Shown here: piece by piece, positions 1-10,026 of the stretch | How the letters are laid out: each line of letters begins with the position of its first letter | Position numbering within the stretch: position 1 is the stretch's first letter | Assembly (NCBI RefSeq): GCF_004193775.1 | Contig: NC_041002.1 | Span: forward strand, 34,197,112-34,261,111 | Direction of reading: 5' to 3' | DNA from: Glycine soja | Taxonomy: Eukaryota; Streptophyta; Magnoliopsida; Fabales; Fabaceae | DNA: 64,000 nt | Position numbers and translations under genes: made by a program | The notes under the pieces: model-generated | The model's database searches: none | Seen by the model: the letters and a program-made list of their open reading frames with translations, nothing else | What the model was told of the DNA's origin: nothing

Positions 1-1832
1 TCTTGTTCTTGTTCTTGAACCATGAATTGTGTTGAGTTTAAGCTCCTTTGAGTTTTGTCTTGTTATTTTTGTGGCTGAAACCTAAACCATAAAATTCTTA
101 CAAAAATATTAAAGTAGAAGAAAACCTCAAAAATCTAGAGTGACTTGTTCACCTATTGTAGTTTTGTCATAGAAGTCATGTCTAGTCATGAAACTTGTCA
201 CATAAGATTTCTTATGTTGTGTTGAATTTTATTTTTCTTGTTTCTTTGTCTAACTCATTTTTTCATGAGTGTATGAAATTCTTTTAGCCTATTATTTGAT
301 TTGAGTCAAATCTTGCATGTTAATTAGTCCTTAACATGTTCATGCAAAATTCTTAGAGAATCTTCGATTGTGCTCCTTTTCTTGAACTTTTAGGTTTCTT
401 TATGATTGTGTCTATTATGAATTTGAGTTTTGGTGAATGAATTGATGCCTGAAATTTTGATTCTAAGTGAATATTGAACTCCTAAAACTGTGGTAAACAA
501 GCCTAGTGAGTTCAACATACATAGGAAGGTTGAAAGTAAGCCCAAGGCAATCAATATTCTATGCTAAAAAAATTCGAAGTCTGAAATCGCTGGTGCTGGC
601 AGCTTGGACATACAAACTTGTAAAAATTACTGAGAATTAGTTACTTTGAATTTTGAGCTGAAATTTTTACTGAATTTTCTAGACATCTTGAAAAAAGTTA
701 TAAAAAAAGAACCAAGTGGTTTGGATAAAAGGAAATAAAAATCACACAAGTTAGCAAAAAAATCAATATCCAGGAAAAAAAAGTGAAAGGGAAGTGTGCT
801 TGTTGTTTTGGCTCAAAATTTATTCTATGATTGGTGCCTATTTTATACCAATCTTAGTTCCTAAATTTCAATTGAAAATTAGTGTGAAAATAAGTGCCAA
901 AGCTAGAGGTTTGTTAAGTCTTTTTTTTTTCCAGTTTTTTTACTTTACTCTAGAGCCATTCTAAGTTTCTCTTTGAGTCCTAGCTTGCTTCTATGCCCTT
1001 TTCATTGCTTTAATTGTTGAATAATCCTTGAAAATTTGTCTTGCTAAAACTCCATTGTTTTATATTTCATTTCATTTTTCTTTGTCTTTGGTTATTGTTT
1101 GTCTCTTTGTTTCCTTGTTTGTGAGTTGCCATATAGGGGAATTGGAAAGAAGGATTGGTGCCATCCCTTGAAGAATTTAGGTCAAGAAGTAAAGGGCCAA
1201 CCACCTTAAGAGTTATTGGACTAAGAAGCACTCCAAATTGAGTGAATCACCAAAGAGAGAAAAACCACCAAAATTGAGGACCTTTTAGCAATTTTGTAAT
1301 TGACAATTTACTTACTTTCATTGCTTTCAAATTTTGTAACAAAAAGGCCTTTCATTGGAAGTAAGTTGGGAGCCTCCAATAGGTCACCCTACTTCCCTTT
1401 GTGTGTAATAATCTTGGGCAATTTTCCCGTAGGATTGTAAGTGTTTTGTTGGGAACCTTAAATGTGGTCATCCAAACACTCTTAGGATTTGCCTAGTTTA
1501 CATTTCTTGCTTACTTTCATAGCTTATTTCCTTTACCTTCCATTGTCAAACCACTTAGATAGCTTGCCTTTTACCAATTAGTTTTTACCTTATCTTTCAC
1601 ACCTCTTTTAGTGTTTACTTTGGCTAGTTTCAAACATAGTTTCTTTTACCTTTTGTTTTCAAACCTCCAACAAGAAAGAACCACAACTTAGGAACCAACA
1701 TAAGTCATCATTCATCTAGTGTTAATGGTGAGGGTACTAGTCATAAAGACCCTTTATCTAGAATCTTAGATGAGTTGAGTTCCCTCAAGTTATGGAAGGA
1801 AAAACAAGAGAAAAAAGAAAAAGGAAAAAATA
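1..1832 (+). other. Untranslated leader of a Ty3/Gypsy element (5' end outside window)
   Basis: No sustained reading frame on either strand. The stretch is AT-rich and T-rich and runs directly into a gag remnant, so I read it as the internal leader between the primer-binding site and gag. The 5' LTR and primer-binding site are not in the window. The assignment rests on position next to gag and on the 3' LTR at 3375-4302. I see no gene in it. Confidence 0.5.
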
Positions 1833-2746
1833 GTGGAAGAAATAAGTCAAGATGAAAGAAAGAAAATAAGAGAGGGAGAAAGAAGAAAAATAATGAAAGA
1901 AATGAAAAGAGAAAAACATGTCTCATATAGTAGTCATAACTCTTGCAAGAGCCTAAGTGAAGAACTTCGTGACTATTACGAAGGAAGGCATAGGTCACAT
2001 CTTAGACCTCAATCCCATAGGAGAGAAAAGGAAAGAAAGCCTCAAGAGGCTAACATTAACCTCCTATACTTCCATGGGAAGGACAATGTAGAGGCTAACT
2101 TAGATTGGGAAATAAGGGTAGAACAACAACTTAAAAAGAAGTCTACTTTAAAATCTTATGGCTCTCACTCTTATCCAAAGAAAGACCAAGGTCAAGGCAT
2201 ATTAGGGGTGAAACCTTCTAAGCCCAAAGATGATAAGGGGAAGACAATAGAAAACAAGCCCCTAAGGCTAGTATGCAAGAGAATACTAGCTCTATAAAGT
2301 GCTTTAAATGTCTTGGAAGAGGACACGTTACTTCTTAATGCCCTACCACGAAAACCATGATTATGAGGGGCCAAGAAATTTATAGTAGCCAAGATGAGGC
2401 TACTACTTCACCTTTCTCTAGTGAAAGTGAAGAAGCAAAAGGAGAAGAATCTAGTGAAGAAATCTACCCCCAAGAAGAAGGACAACCATTAGTGGTTAAA
2501 GAGAAGTGTAAGGAGGTAAGTGTCTCCTCCAAGAGGTTAGCTAAGAAGGAAACTCATTTTACAATAAAGACAAACATTAAAGAAACTTCCCCTCTTAGAC
2601 AACCTCCAGATTTTCTCATTTGTAAAATGACACTTGCTAGCATTGCCACACCTCTTGGGCTTCAGTTTATTCCTCAAGTAAAGGAGTTGTTGGATGAGGG
2701 TTTGGTTCGCAAGAGCTTAAATCCTTGTGCTTTGTTGGTGCCCTAA
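1833..2746 (+). pseudogene. Gag remnant fused to start of reverse transcriptase, Ty3/Gypsy
   Basis: The frame shows a Gypsy gag motif (LLYFHGKDNVEANLDWE), a basic Lys/Ser-rich stretch, then a zinc knuckle, CFKCLGRGHVTS, whose final Cys-Pro follows an in-frame TAA near 2338. The acidic linker EESSEEIYPQEEG comes next, and the frame then jumps to QVKELLDEGLVRKSLNPCALLVP, the N-terminal edge of a Gypsy reverse transcriptase. Most of gag between the DWE motif and the basic tail is missing, and the whole protease is missing. The two VEQ-like triplets that would flank the gag deletion suggest loss across a short direct repeat (inference). The style is chromovirus-like, but I would not fix the clade. 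The product cannot be functional. Confidence 0.75.
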
Positions 2747-3408
2747 ATAGGTATTATTAGGCACCAAATCCCTAAAATAGGTGGTATGATGAATGTTTTG
2801 AGTAGTGCAACCCTCTTTTGTAAAATCACTCATGCACCCAACATCTTCATCGTTTGTATACATAGGGACTCATTAGGTAGGTTTTGTTCTTATTTTTAGT
2901 TTCAATACAAACTTAGGTACTCATATGGGACACCTTAGGTTTGTCATACTTTTTGGTAGGAATAATCAATATGAAAATACAGAAAAATGTATGTTTTATT
3001 GCATTACTTTTCTTAATTTTTCAAATAATGATCAAGGGGTTCCAATGAACCCTAAGAGAATAAAGGTCATTCATGAGTGGCCCACTCCACCAAGTATAAG
3101 AAAAATTTGGGGCTTCCATGACTTAACAAAAATTTTACAAAAGGTTTGTCCCATATTTTTCTATACTTGTAGCGCTACTCATTGAGTTGGTAAGAAACCA
3201 TGTTCCTTCATGGGAAGATGCCCAGGAAATGGGTTTTCAGACCTTACCTTACTTCAACATACCAAACACCACTAATACATATATTTTTGTTCTTTTTACA
3301 GGTGTCGAGGGAAGGAGCCCAGAGTATGAAGAACCTCGGGATTTGAGGTCAAATCCTTTCCAAGATGGAGGGAATGATGCAATCCTACCCCGCAAGGGCA
3401 TTGGATAG
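2747..3408 (+). pseudogene. Reverse transcriptase / RNase H fragments and Pol C-terminal tail, Ty3/Gypsy
   Basis: After a stop-rich gap the frame from about 2920 reads as the end of a Gypsy reverse transcriptase: a degraded connection region, then GVPMNPKRIKVIHEWPTPPS and a GFHDL motif equal to the conserved SFHGL before RNase H. It stops at 3183. From 3187 a separate frame carries a Pol C-terminal tail (DLRSNPFQDGG) whose stop at 3406-3408 lies inside the 3' LTR, so Pol overlapped the LTR in the intact element. The YxDD core, RNase H body and integrase are gone. Confidence 0.65.
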
Positions 3409-4302
3409 AAGACTCCAAGTAGATTGGGCTAGAGATCCAAGGGAAGGCCCTAGGGTTCTCATGAGCCTTAGGGTAGATTTTGAGCCCATGGGCTAAGTAT
3501 GAGCCCGCTTATCTTTGTAAATATTAGAATAGGTTTTTCCTTCATTTGGGCCTTGTATTTTGGTCATTCTAGTAGTATAGGATTTTAGCCTTGTATTTCG
3601 GGGCATTTTGAGTAGTCTTTGTAGTAAGGAATTTTTTTTTGTATTTTCATGTATTTTTGGCATGGGGGTGAGCTTAGCTATTATAGGGGGGGGGGTGTAG
3701 CTAAGCTCTAACTTCTCATCTTATGGAGGTGAGCTTAGCTATTAGAGAGGTGTGTGTAGTTAAGCTCTAGCTTCTTTAGGAATTTTCTCAAGGAGGTGAA
3801 CTTAGTTATTAGAGGGGTGTGTGTAGCTAAGCTCTAGCTTCTCAAGGAAGTTTCTGAAGGAGGTGAGCTTAGTTATTAGAGAGGTGTGTGTAGCTAAGCT
3901 CTAGCTTCTTAAGGAAGTTTTCTCCAGAAAGCTTCTCAAGAAAGCTACCTGGTCTATAAATAGAAGCATGTGTAGCACTTGTTGTAACTTTGATGAATGA
4001 AAGTCTTATGAGACACACTTCAAAGTTCCACTTCTCTCCCTCTTTTATTCCATCAATTTCGTGCTCCCTCCTTCTCTTTCTTTTCCTCCATTAAAGCATC
4101 CTCTTCAAGCTTCTTATCCAAGGCACATTCTTGGTGGTGAAGCTCCTTCTTTCATGGCTTATTCCCTAGTGGATAATGCCTCCCTTCTCCTCTTCTCCTT
4201 TGCCTTCCGCTGCATCTCCATGGTTGAAAATCATCATTGAAAGACCTCATTGTAGCTCAAAGATCTAGCCACCATAGAAGCTTCACAAGCAAACTTACAT
4301 CA
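3375..4302 (+). mobile_element. LTR-G, 3' LTR of the Gypsy element
   Basis: Starts TGATGCAATCC directly after a purine-rich tract and ends CTTACATCA, so the termini TGATG/CATCA are a perfect short inverted repeat. A TATA box CTATAAATAG lies at 3954-3963. A second, diverged copy is at 58686-59634: the first 180 bp and last 250 bp are recognisably alike, while the middle differs. The sequence after 4302 belongs to the LTR of Copia element K, so this Gypsy element inserted there. The duplicated target CTTCA (4303-4307) should recur before its 5' LTR, outside the window. Confidence 0.85.
3663..3926 (+). repeat. Four tandem units of about 67 bp in LTR-G, each a potential hairpin
   Basis: Units begin near 3663, 3725, 3792 and 3859. 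Each holds GAGCTTAGCTA and, 13-16 bp later, TAGCTAAGCTC, which are exact reverse complements in the consensus, so every unit can fold into an 11 bp stem. The first unit has a run of G in its loop. The array lies just upstream of the TATA box and is absent from the other LTR-G copy at 58686-59634. Confidence 0.85.
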
Positions 4303-4611
4303 CTTCATCTAGTAAAATGCAATCTTCTGTGGAAGCAAAGCTTTGCAAGTTTATTTTGATGATGCCAAAGACTCAAGTCATGAATCAAGAGTTAAAGAAA
4401 GTTTCAAGAATCAAAGAGTTGTTCAATCAAGAAACAAGATTCAAATCCAAGATTCAAGATTCAAGAGAAGAAATCAAGAAGCAACAAGTCAAGACTTCAC
4501 ATAGGATAAGTATTGAAAGAATTTTTTCAAAAACCCAAATAGCACAATTTTGTTTTACAACAGAATTTTCTCAAAATTTTCTAAGTTAGTAGAGTGATTG
4601 ATTACTATCTG

Positions 4612-4846
4612 GTAATCGATTACCAGTTGACAGTAATCGATTACCAATGACCAGATTGGTTTTAAAATGTTTTCAACTGAATTGCAACGTTCCAAAATGA
4701 TTTTCAAATAGTGTAATCGATTACACTATATTAGTAATTGATTACAAGTGAATCTGAACGTTAGAATTCAAATCCAATTGTGAAGAGTCACAACTTTTCA
4801 TAAAATACATTGTGTAATCGATTACACCATTATGGTAATCGATTAC
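4612..4846. promoter_or_regulatory. Six GTAATCGATTAC palindromes in three 21 bp pairs (LTR-A1, U3)
   Basis: Palindromes start at 4612, 4633, 4713, 4734, 4814 and 4835. Within each pair the start-to-start distance is 21 bp, and pairs repeat every 101 bp. The copy at 4734 reads GTAATTGATTAC, a C-to-T change in the central CpG. All lie upstream of the TATA box at 4951. A binding function is inferred from regularity only. Confidence 0.7.
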
Positions 4847-5109
4847 CAATGAATAGTTTTGAAGAAAAAGTTAAGAGTTATAATTCTTAACATGTTTTTC
4901 TCAAAAGTCATAACTCTTCCAATGGTTTTTATGACCAGACATGAAGATTCTATAAAAGCAAGACCTTGACACGCTTTTTTACAAGTATCCAAAGCATCCA
5001 AAACACATATCTCTTTCTAAACTTTGGTTTCAAAACTTTATTTTTTTCTGCAAGTGGAAATTCTGCAGAAAATAGAAGTGCGCTATCTTTTATTCCTTCT
5101 TCCTCTTTC

Positions 5110-5512
5110 CAAAAGATTCAAAGGACTAACCGCTTGAGAATTCTTTTGATTCTTCCTTCTCCCTCTTGCCAAAAGATTCAAAGGACTAACTGCCTAAGAA
5201 TTCTTTTGATTCTTCCTCTTCCCTTTAAACAAAAGATCTCAAAGGACTAACCGCCTGAGATATCTTTTGTTTCCCCCTTTACAAAGATTCAAAGGACTAA
5301 TTGCTTGAGAATTCTTTGTCTTAACACATTGGAGGGTACATCCTTTGTGGTACAAGTAGAGGGTAAATCTACTTGGGTTGTGATACTGAGAACAAGAGAG
5401 GGTACATCTCTTGTGGATCAGTTCAAGTGGAGGGTACATCCACTTGGTTGTTCAAAGAGGACAAGGGAGGGTACATCCTTTCTGGCTCTTTGCTTGTAAA
5501 GGATTTTACAAG
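5110..5512 (+). repeat. Two hairpin series in the transcribed leader of LTR-A1
   Basis: First series, 5110-5319: four units with loop core AAGGACTAACCGCCTGA, closed by stems such as ACAAAAGAT (229 to 237 past 5000) with ATCTTTTGT (5262-5270). Second series: loop GGGTACA/GGGTAAA closed by CAAGTAGA/TCTACTTG (5353-5375), CAAGAGA/TCTCTTG (5393-5413) and CAAGTGGA/TCCACTTG (5424-5446); a decayed unit follows at 5462. A last hairpin CTTGTAAA-GGAT-TTTACAAG is at 5493-5512. RNA folding is an inference from the pairing. Confidence 0.7.
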
Positions 5513-5823
5513 GTTAAAGGAAATCTCAAGGACCGGTGTGGTTGCTTGGGGACTAGATGTAGGCACGGGTTGTTGCCGAACCAGTATAAAAACTTGTGTT
5601 TGTTTTCTTCTTCCCTACGCTCTTTAATTTCCACTGTGCACTTTTTATTTACGCTTTACTTTTGTCTAAGTTATTGTTTCTGTTCTTTATTTTCTCATAA
5701 CTTAGTAGTAAAGCTTAATTGAATCTAGTAACATTAAGAAGGATAAATTTTAATTAGTCAAGACACATTAATAATTAATTCAACCCCCCCTTCTTAATTA
5801 TTCCAAGGCCACTTGATCCAACA

Positions 5824-5921
5824 TCTTCCAATTTGCATTTAAATCACCTAAACCTTAGTGATAAAAATTCAATTCCCAATATGCATTAAATGCACCCTAT
5901 CTTTTGGCTTGGACCTCTACA
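5824..5921 (-). mobile_element. Inner part of the 3' LTR of Copia element K
   Basis: Matches the right LTR at about 10389-10496 at roughly four bases in five, including a shared stretch around CCTTAGTGATAAAAATTCAA. On the minus strand it begins TGTAGAGGTCC directly after a purine tract (GGGGGGAAAT), the usual polypurine tract to LTR junction. The outer part continues at 4303-4327 across solo LTR-A1. Confidence 0.8.
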
Positions 5922-6602
5922 ATTTCCCCCCTTAAGCCAAAAGAGAATTATCCTTCGATTAATTTGAAAGTGAAAATACTCCCATTCCAATAGAAGTATC
6001 CCCCAACACTTCTATAACATTAGAAAACTTCACTTTTTTCTTCACTTTGCTATCACGGATTCTCTTCTAGGCTTGTCCATCCAAATAGCAAATGTTACCT
6101 TTATTTTTTTGTCCTCGCAACACCAAGTGTCTCCACTTGTACACCTTGCATCCTTATTTTTAACCAACATACTTGTACCCTTGTGATGTCATCTCCCCCA
6201 TAGAAATCATATTGACAATAGCAAAAGGTACAAACCTCACATTTGAGAAAGTTTGAATAGCGTCATCATGGAGTTTCATTCTCACGCTCCCCATGCCTTC
6301 AACCTACATTTTTCTACCATTCCCTAACTTGAAATGGTTGAATTCTCCATCAGTTTTCAAAGTATCAAACATCTCTCGATGTCTACAAATGTGCTTTGAG
6401 GTAGCAAAATCCATCACCCATTTTGTTTTAGCAACCTCATCATTTGTTGCCAAAAACACATCATCTTCATCTTCAACACTTTTTACTACATTAGTTTGGG
6501 AGTTGACGCTATCTTTATTCATATCTCTTAATTTCTTCAAGTCCTCTTTCATTTGTTTGCACCTCCCTTGCACATGACCATTCTCACCGCAATAGTAACA
6601 TT
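5922..6602 (-). pseudogene. Zinc knuckle and protease remnant of Copia element K
   Basis: Minus-strand translation gives a CCHC knuckle region ending GHVQGRCKQMKEDLKKL, a spacer, then KWVMDFATSKHICRHREMF. The last stretch is a Copia protease start in which the catalytic DSG/DSA triad reads DFA. The frame continues through the protease (GNGRKM...) and breaks into the pre-integrase segment before the polypurine tract at about 5922. Integrase, reverse transcriptase and RNase H have been deleted. The gag part joins the fragment at 7696-8001 across solo LTR-B. Confidence 0.75.
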
Positions 6603-6607
6603 GTATG

Positions 6608-7690
6608 TGTGAATGTATATCATGTAAGTTTTGATGATGCCAAAAGTTTACTTGATGAGCACAGATTGAATCTAGTCAAAGAACAAGATCAAGAAAATCT
6701 AAGATAAGGACTTAGTAAATTTGTTAAAAGAATCTCAATTTGATTGCTATAGTTTGGCCTAAAAATCTTTACTGTCAAAATTCTTTTATTAAAATTAAAT
6801 CAGTTCAAAAATCTCTTTTTGAATTGGTAATTGATTACCAGGTTCATGTAATCTTTTACTAGAGAGTTTGTGAAAATGGCATATTGAAAATTTTGAATTG
6901 ATGAACCAATGACACAAAATTATTTAAATTTTGATCTGTGTAGTTGATTACCAGTGAAGAGATTTCAGAAAAACTATTGAAAAGTCATAACACTTCAAAG
7001 ATATGACTGTGTAATCAATTACTGGAGTCATGTAATCGATTACTAGTGAAAAAATTTCAGAAAATCTTTTGAGAAGATATATCTCTTAAAACTGTTATGA
7101 ATAGACACAATGGGCCTATATATATATGTGTGTGTGTCCTTACTTCGAAAATAAGTGAATTCTCAGAGAACTTAACATTCAAAACCTCTCTAAACATCTT
7201 TGGCCAAACTCTTGCAAATTATTGAGAATTCTTCTTGAAAATTCAAGTTGTATCATCTACTCTAAAATAGAGAAATCATTCTGTTCATCTTATTAAACTC
7301 GGTTGTAATCAAGAGATTGTTTGTCTCTTGGCTTGTGAGAAACTCGAACACAAGGGTGAAAGATCCCAAGGTATATTCAAAGATTGTAAAGGATTTACAA
7401 GGATAGTGGAAAATCTCAAGTGAGTTACTTGAGGACTGGACGTAGGCATAGGAACTGGTCGAACTAGTATAAATCGAGTTTGCAATTCTCTCTTCCCTTA
7501 TCTTGTTTATTTTTATTGCAATTTACTTTGTCTTGCACGTTTAAAGAACATTGTTAAATTGGTTGTTGCTTCTTCTTTTACATTCTAAATCTATCACATA
7601 TCATTTAAAAAGGGATTAAAACTTGTTATTCGGAAAATTTTTAAGCCTTAATTCATCCCCCCTTAAGTTAAAGAAGTCACTTGTTCAACA
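6608..7690 (+). mobile_element. Solo LTR, family B-like (copy B4)
   Basis: Runs TGTGAATG...GTTCAACA with GTATG at 6603-6607 and 7691-7695. It carries palindrome pairs at 6827/6848 and 7011/7032 (both 21 bp apart), a (TG)n run near 7122-7137 and the small hairpin TTGTAAA-GGA-TTTACAA near 7384-7400. It interrupts the gag region of element K. The end differs from other B copies, so this is a subfamily. Confidence 0.85.
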
Positions 7691-7695
7691 GTATG

Positions 7696-8001
7696 TTACC
7701 CGTATCTCATTGTAGACGCGATTGTGATTTTGATCTTTCTTTTGGCCCATCATATCTTCTTGTATGATTCCTCCCTCGCTCAGACCCCACCACAACTATT
7801 GCATGATGTTCATCATCAATATTTTCCATTCTCATCATTCTCTCATTTTCTCTAAGAGTGACAATCACCTCATCCAAATTCAAATTTGATCTTCCCACAA
7901 ACAGCGTTTGTCCAAAGCTTTGAAGGACCTTGGTAGTGAGGCCAACAACAATAGCGCCTACTCTTATCAGAGAGTTTTATCATATGCATTCAACAATTGA
8001 C
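7696..8001 (-). pseudogene. Middle of Gag, Copia element K
   Basis: The minus frame contains FVGRSNLNLDEVIVTLRENE, the Gag motif found shortly before the zinc knuckle in Copia elements, followed by a basic region rich in Arg and Ser and an in-frame stop. Upstream on the minus strand it breaks at solo LTR-A2 (8002). No intact protein can be made. Confidence 0.7.
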
Positions 8002-8363
8002 TGTAGAAGCAAGGCTTCATGGTGAATGTGATTCAAAGGTGTTTTGATGATAACAATGATGACAACAAAAGATGATGACAAAGGTGATGAACAAAAAAAG
8101 CTCAAAGATCAAAGAACAACTCAAGTGAATCAAAGAACATCTCAAGAGAATCAAGAGTTCAAGAATCAAGATGAATTCAAGACTCAAGAAGAAAGCCTAG
8201 AATCAAGAATCAAGATCTCAAGAATCAAGATCAAGATTCAAGACTCAAGATTCAAGAATGAAGAAAAGACTCAATCAAGATAAGTATTAAAAAGTTTTTT
8301 CAAAACTTTGAATAGCACATGGTTTTTTTGACAAAACCTTTACCAAAGAGTTTTTACTCTCTG

Positions 8364-8600
8364 GTAATCGATTACCATATTGTTGTAATCGATTACCAGT
8401 AGCAAAATGAGTTTGAAAAAGTTTTCAAACTGAATTTACAACGTTCCAATTATTTTCAAAAGGCTGTAATCGATTACAATGTTTTGGTAATCGATTACCA
8501 GTGCCCTTGAACATTGAGATTCAAATTTAAATGTGAAGAGTCACATCCTTTCACTCAAAAGCTTTGTGTAATCGATTACACTTATTTGGTAATCGATTAC
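8364..8600. promoter_or_regulatory. Six GTAATCGATTAC palindromes in three 21 bp pairs (LTR-A2, U3)
   Basis: Starts at 8364, 8385, 8466, 8487, 8568 and 8589: 21 bp within pairs, 102 bp between pairs. All six keep the central CpG. Layout is the same as in A1 although flanking bases have diverged. Confidence 0.7.
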
Positions 8601-8917
8601 CAGTGACTGTTTCTGAATAAATCAAAAGATGTAACTCCTCAAAAGGTTTTTGACATTTTCAAATTGGTTTTAAGTTTTTCTAAAAGTTATAACTCTTCTA
8701 AATGGTCTTCTTGACCAGACATGAAGAGTCTATAAAAGCAAGGCTTTGTTTTGCATTTCAACAATCTTGAACACTTATTTCATACAATCCTTTACAAGCC
8801 TTGAATGTCTTTGAAACTTCTTCTTCTTCTTTGTATCAAAAGCTTTCTGAAGTTTTCTGGTTTTCCAAACCTTGAAAACTTGTGCTATTCATCTTTTTCA
8901 TTCCCTTCTCCCTTTGC

Positions 8918-9380
8918 CAAAAAGAATTCGCCAAGGACTAACCGCCTGAATTCTTTTTGTGTCTCTCTTCTCCCTTTTCCAAAAGAACAAAGGACTAACC
9001 GCCTGAATTCTTTTGTGTCTCCCTTCTCCTTTGTCAAAGAATTCAAAACGACACAGTCTGAGAATTCTTTTGATTTTTCCCATTCCCTAATACAAAAGTG
9101 TTCATAGGACTAACCGCCTGAGAATTCTTTTGTATCCCCATTCACAAAATATCAAAGGTTTAACAGCCTGAGATCTTTGTCTCAACACATTGGAGGGTAC
9201 ATCCTTTGTGGTACAAGTAGAGGGTACATCTACTTTGGTTTGACTGAGAACAAGAGAGGGTACATCTCTTGTGGATCAGTTCTAGTGGAGGGTACATCCA
9301 CTAGGTTCAAAGAGAACAAGGGAGGGTACATCCCTTGTGGATCTTTGCTTGTGAAATGATTTTTACAAGGTTGAAAGAAA
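8918..9380 (+). repeat. Hairpin series in the leader of LTR-A2
   Basis: First series: CAAAAAGAATTC (8918-8929) pairs perfectly with GAATTCTTTTTG (8948-8959); CAAAAGAA (8980-8987) pairs with TTCTTTTG (9008-9015); further units at 9035-9072 and about 9091-9134. Second series: CAAGAGA/TCTCTTG (9251-9271) and CTAGTGGA/TCCACTAG (9282-9304), all around loop GGGTACA. In A1 and A3 the last stem is CAAGTGGA/TCCACTTG, so both sides of one pair changed together. Confidence 0.75.
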
Positions 9381-9665
9381 TCTCAAGGACCGCAGGTCAC
9401 TTAGGGACTGGATGTAAGCACGGGTTGTTGCCGAACCAGTATAAAAACTCTTGTGTGTTTGTTTCCTTTTTCCCTACTCTTTTACTTTCCGCTGTGCATT
9501 TAATTTCCGCTTTTACTTTCTGTTAAATTTCTCTTCTACTCCTCATTCTCTTAACAATTTAGTAAAAGTCTTAAAAGAGTAATTTTTTAATTAGTAAAGG
9601 TTTAGGAATAATTAATTCAACCCCCCCTTCTTAATTATTCTGAGTCCACTCGATCCAACGTTGAC

Positions 9666-10012
9666 TTACTAGCTAACTGAACTTGTTGATGTGGTTATAG
9701 AGATGTCCTCCCATCTCCATTTTGAGTTAATACAACTCCATCTTCAAACAAAAGCGATTGGTTAGCAACTTTGACACATAAATATTCTTGAGTTTCTCCT
9801 ACAAGGCCTTTAACATGGGTTTTATCTCGAGAGCAAGAGCTAACCAAATCGTGCTCACACTTGGTTTCATTTATAGAAGCCGACCTTTCATCTTCTAACG
9901 CCCGATCATGATCTTGTTGGACCAAAAGGTCTTGAATAGTACTCTGTCAAATCATAAAATTTATTTTTCCATCAAACAACGGTATCTCAAACCTTTGTAT
10001 GCTCTCGACCAT
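9666..10012 (-). pseudogene. Gag N-terminus, Copia element K
   Basis: The minus-strand ATG at 10010-10012 lies just inside the primer-binding site. It opens a Gag start (RFEIPLFDGK), then an in-frame TGA where a Trp is expected, then QSTIQDLLVQQDHDRALEDE, typical of Copia Gag. The frame runs on to 9695 and breaks at solo LTR-A2. A degraded primer-binding site, GCTCTGATAGCA on the plus strand, lies at 10014-10025. Confidence 0.75.
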
Positions 10013-10026
10013 AGCTCTGATAGCAT

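Larger units (their letters stand above)
4328..5823 (+). mobile_element. Solo LTR-A (copy A1)
   Basis: Runs TGTGGAAGC...GATCCAACA and is flanked by TCTTC at 4323-4327 and 5824-5828. Removing it rejoins the 3' LTR of element K. U3 contains three palindrome pairs (4612-4846), a TATA box TATAAAA is at 4951-4957, and two hairpin series fill the transcribed part (5110-5512). The conserved Copia block GACTAGATGTAGGC...GCCGAACCAGTATAAA is at 5551-5590. No internal region or second LTR is present. Confidence 0.9.
8002..9660 (+). mobile_element. Solo LTR-A (copy A2)
   Basis: Runs TGTAGAAGCAAGGC...GATCCAACG (the last base has changed from A) and is flanked by TTGAC at 7997-8001 and 9661-9665. TATA box TATAAAA at 8731-8737. 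It has three palindrome pairs and the clearest hairpin series of all copies. It splits the gag of Copia element K. Confidence 0.9.

Noticed and set aside
4612..4846. Regularly spaced repeats as a CRISPR array
   Set aside because: Repeats are 12 bp palindromes in a plant LTR, with 9 bp gaps and no spacer-like variety or cas genes.
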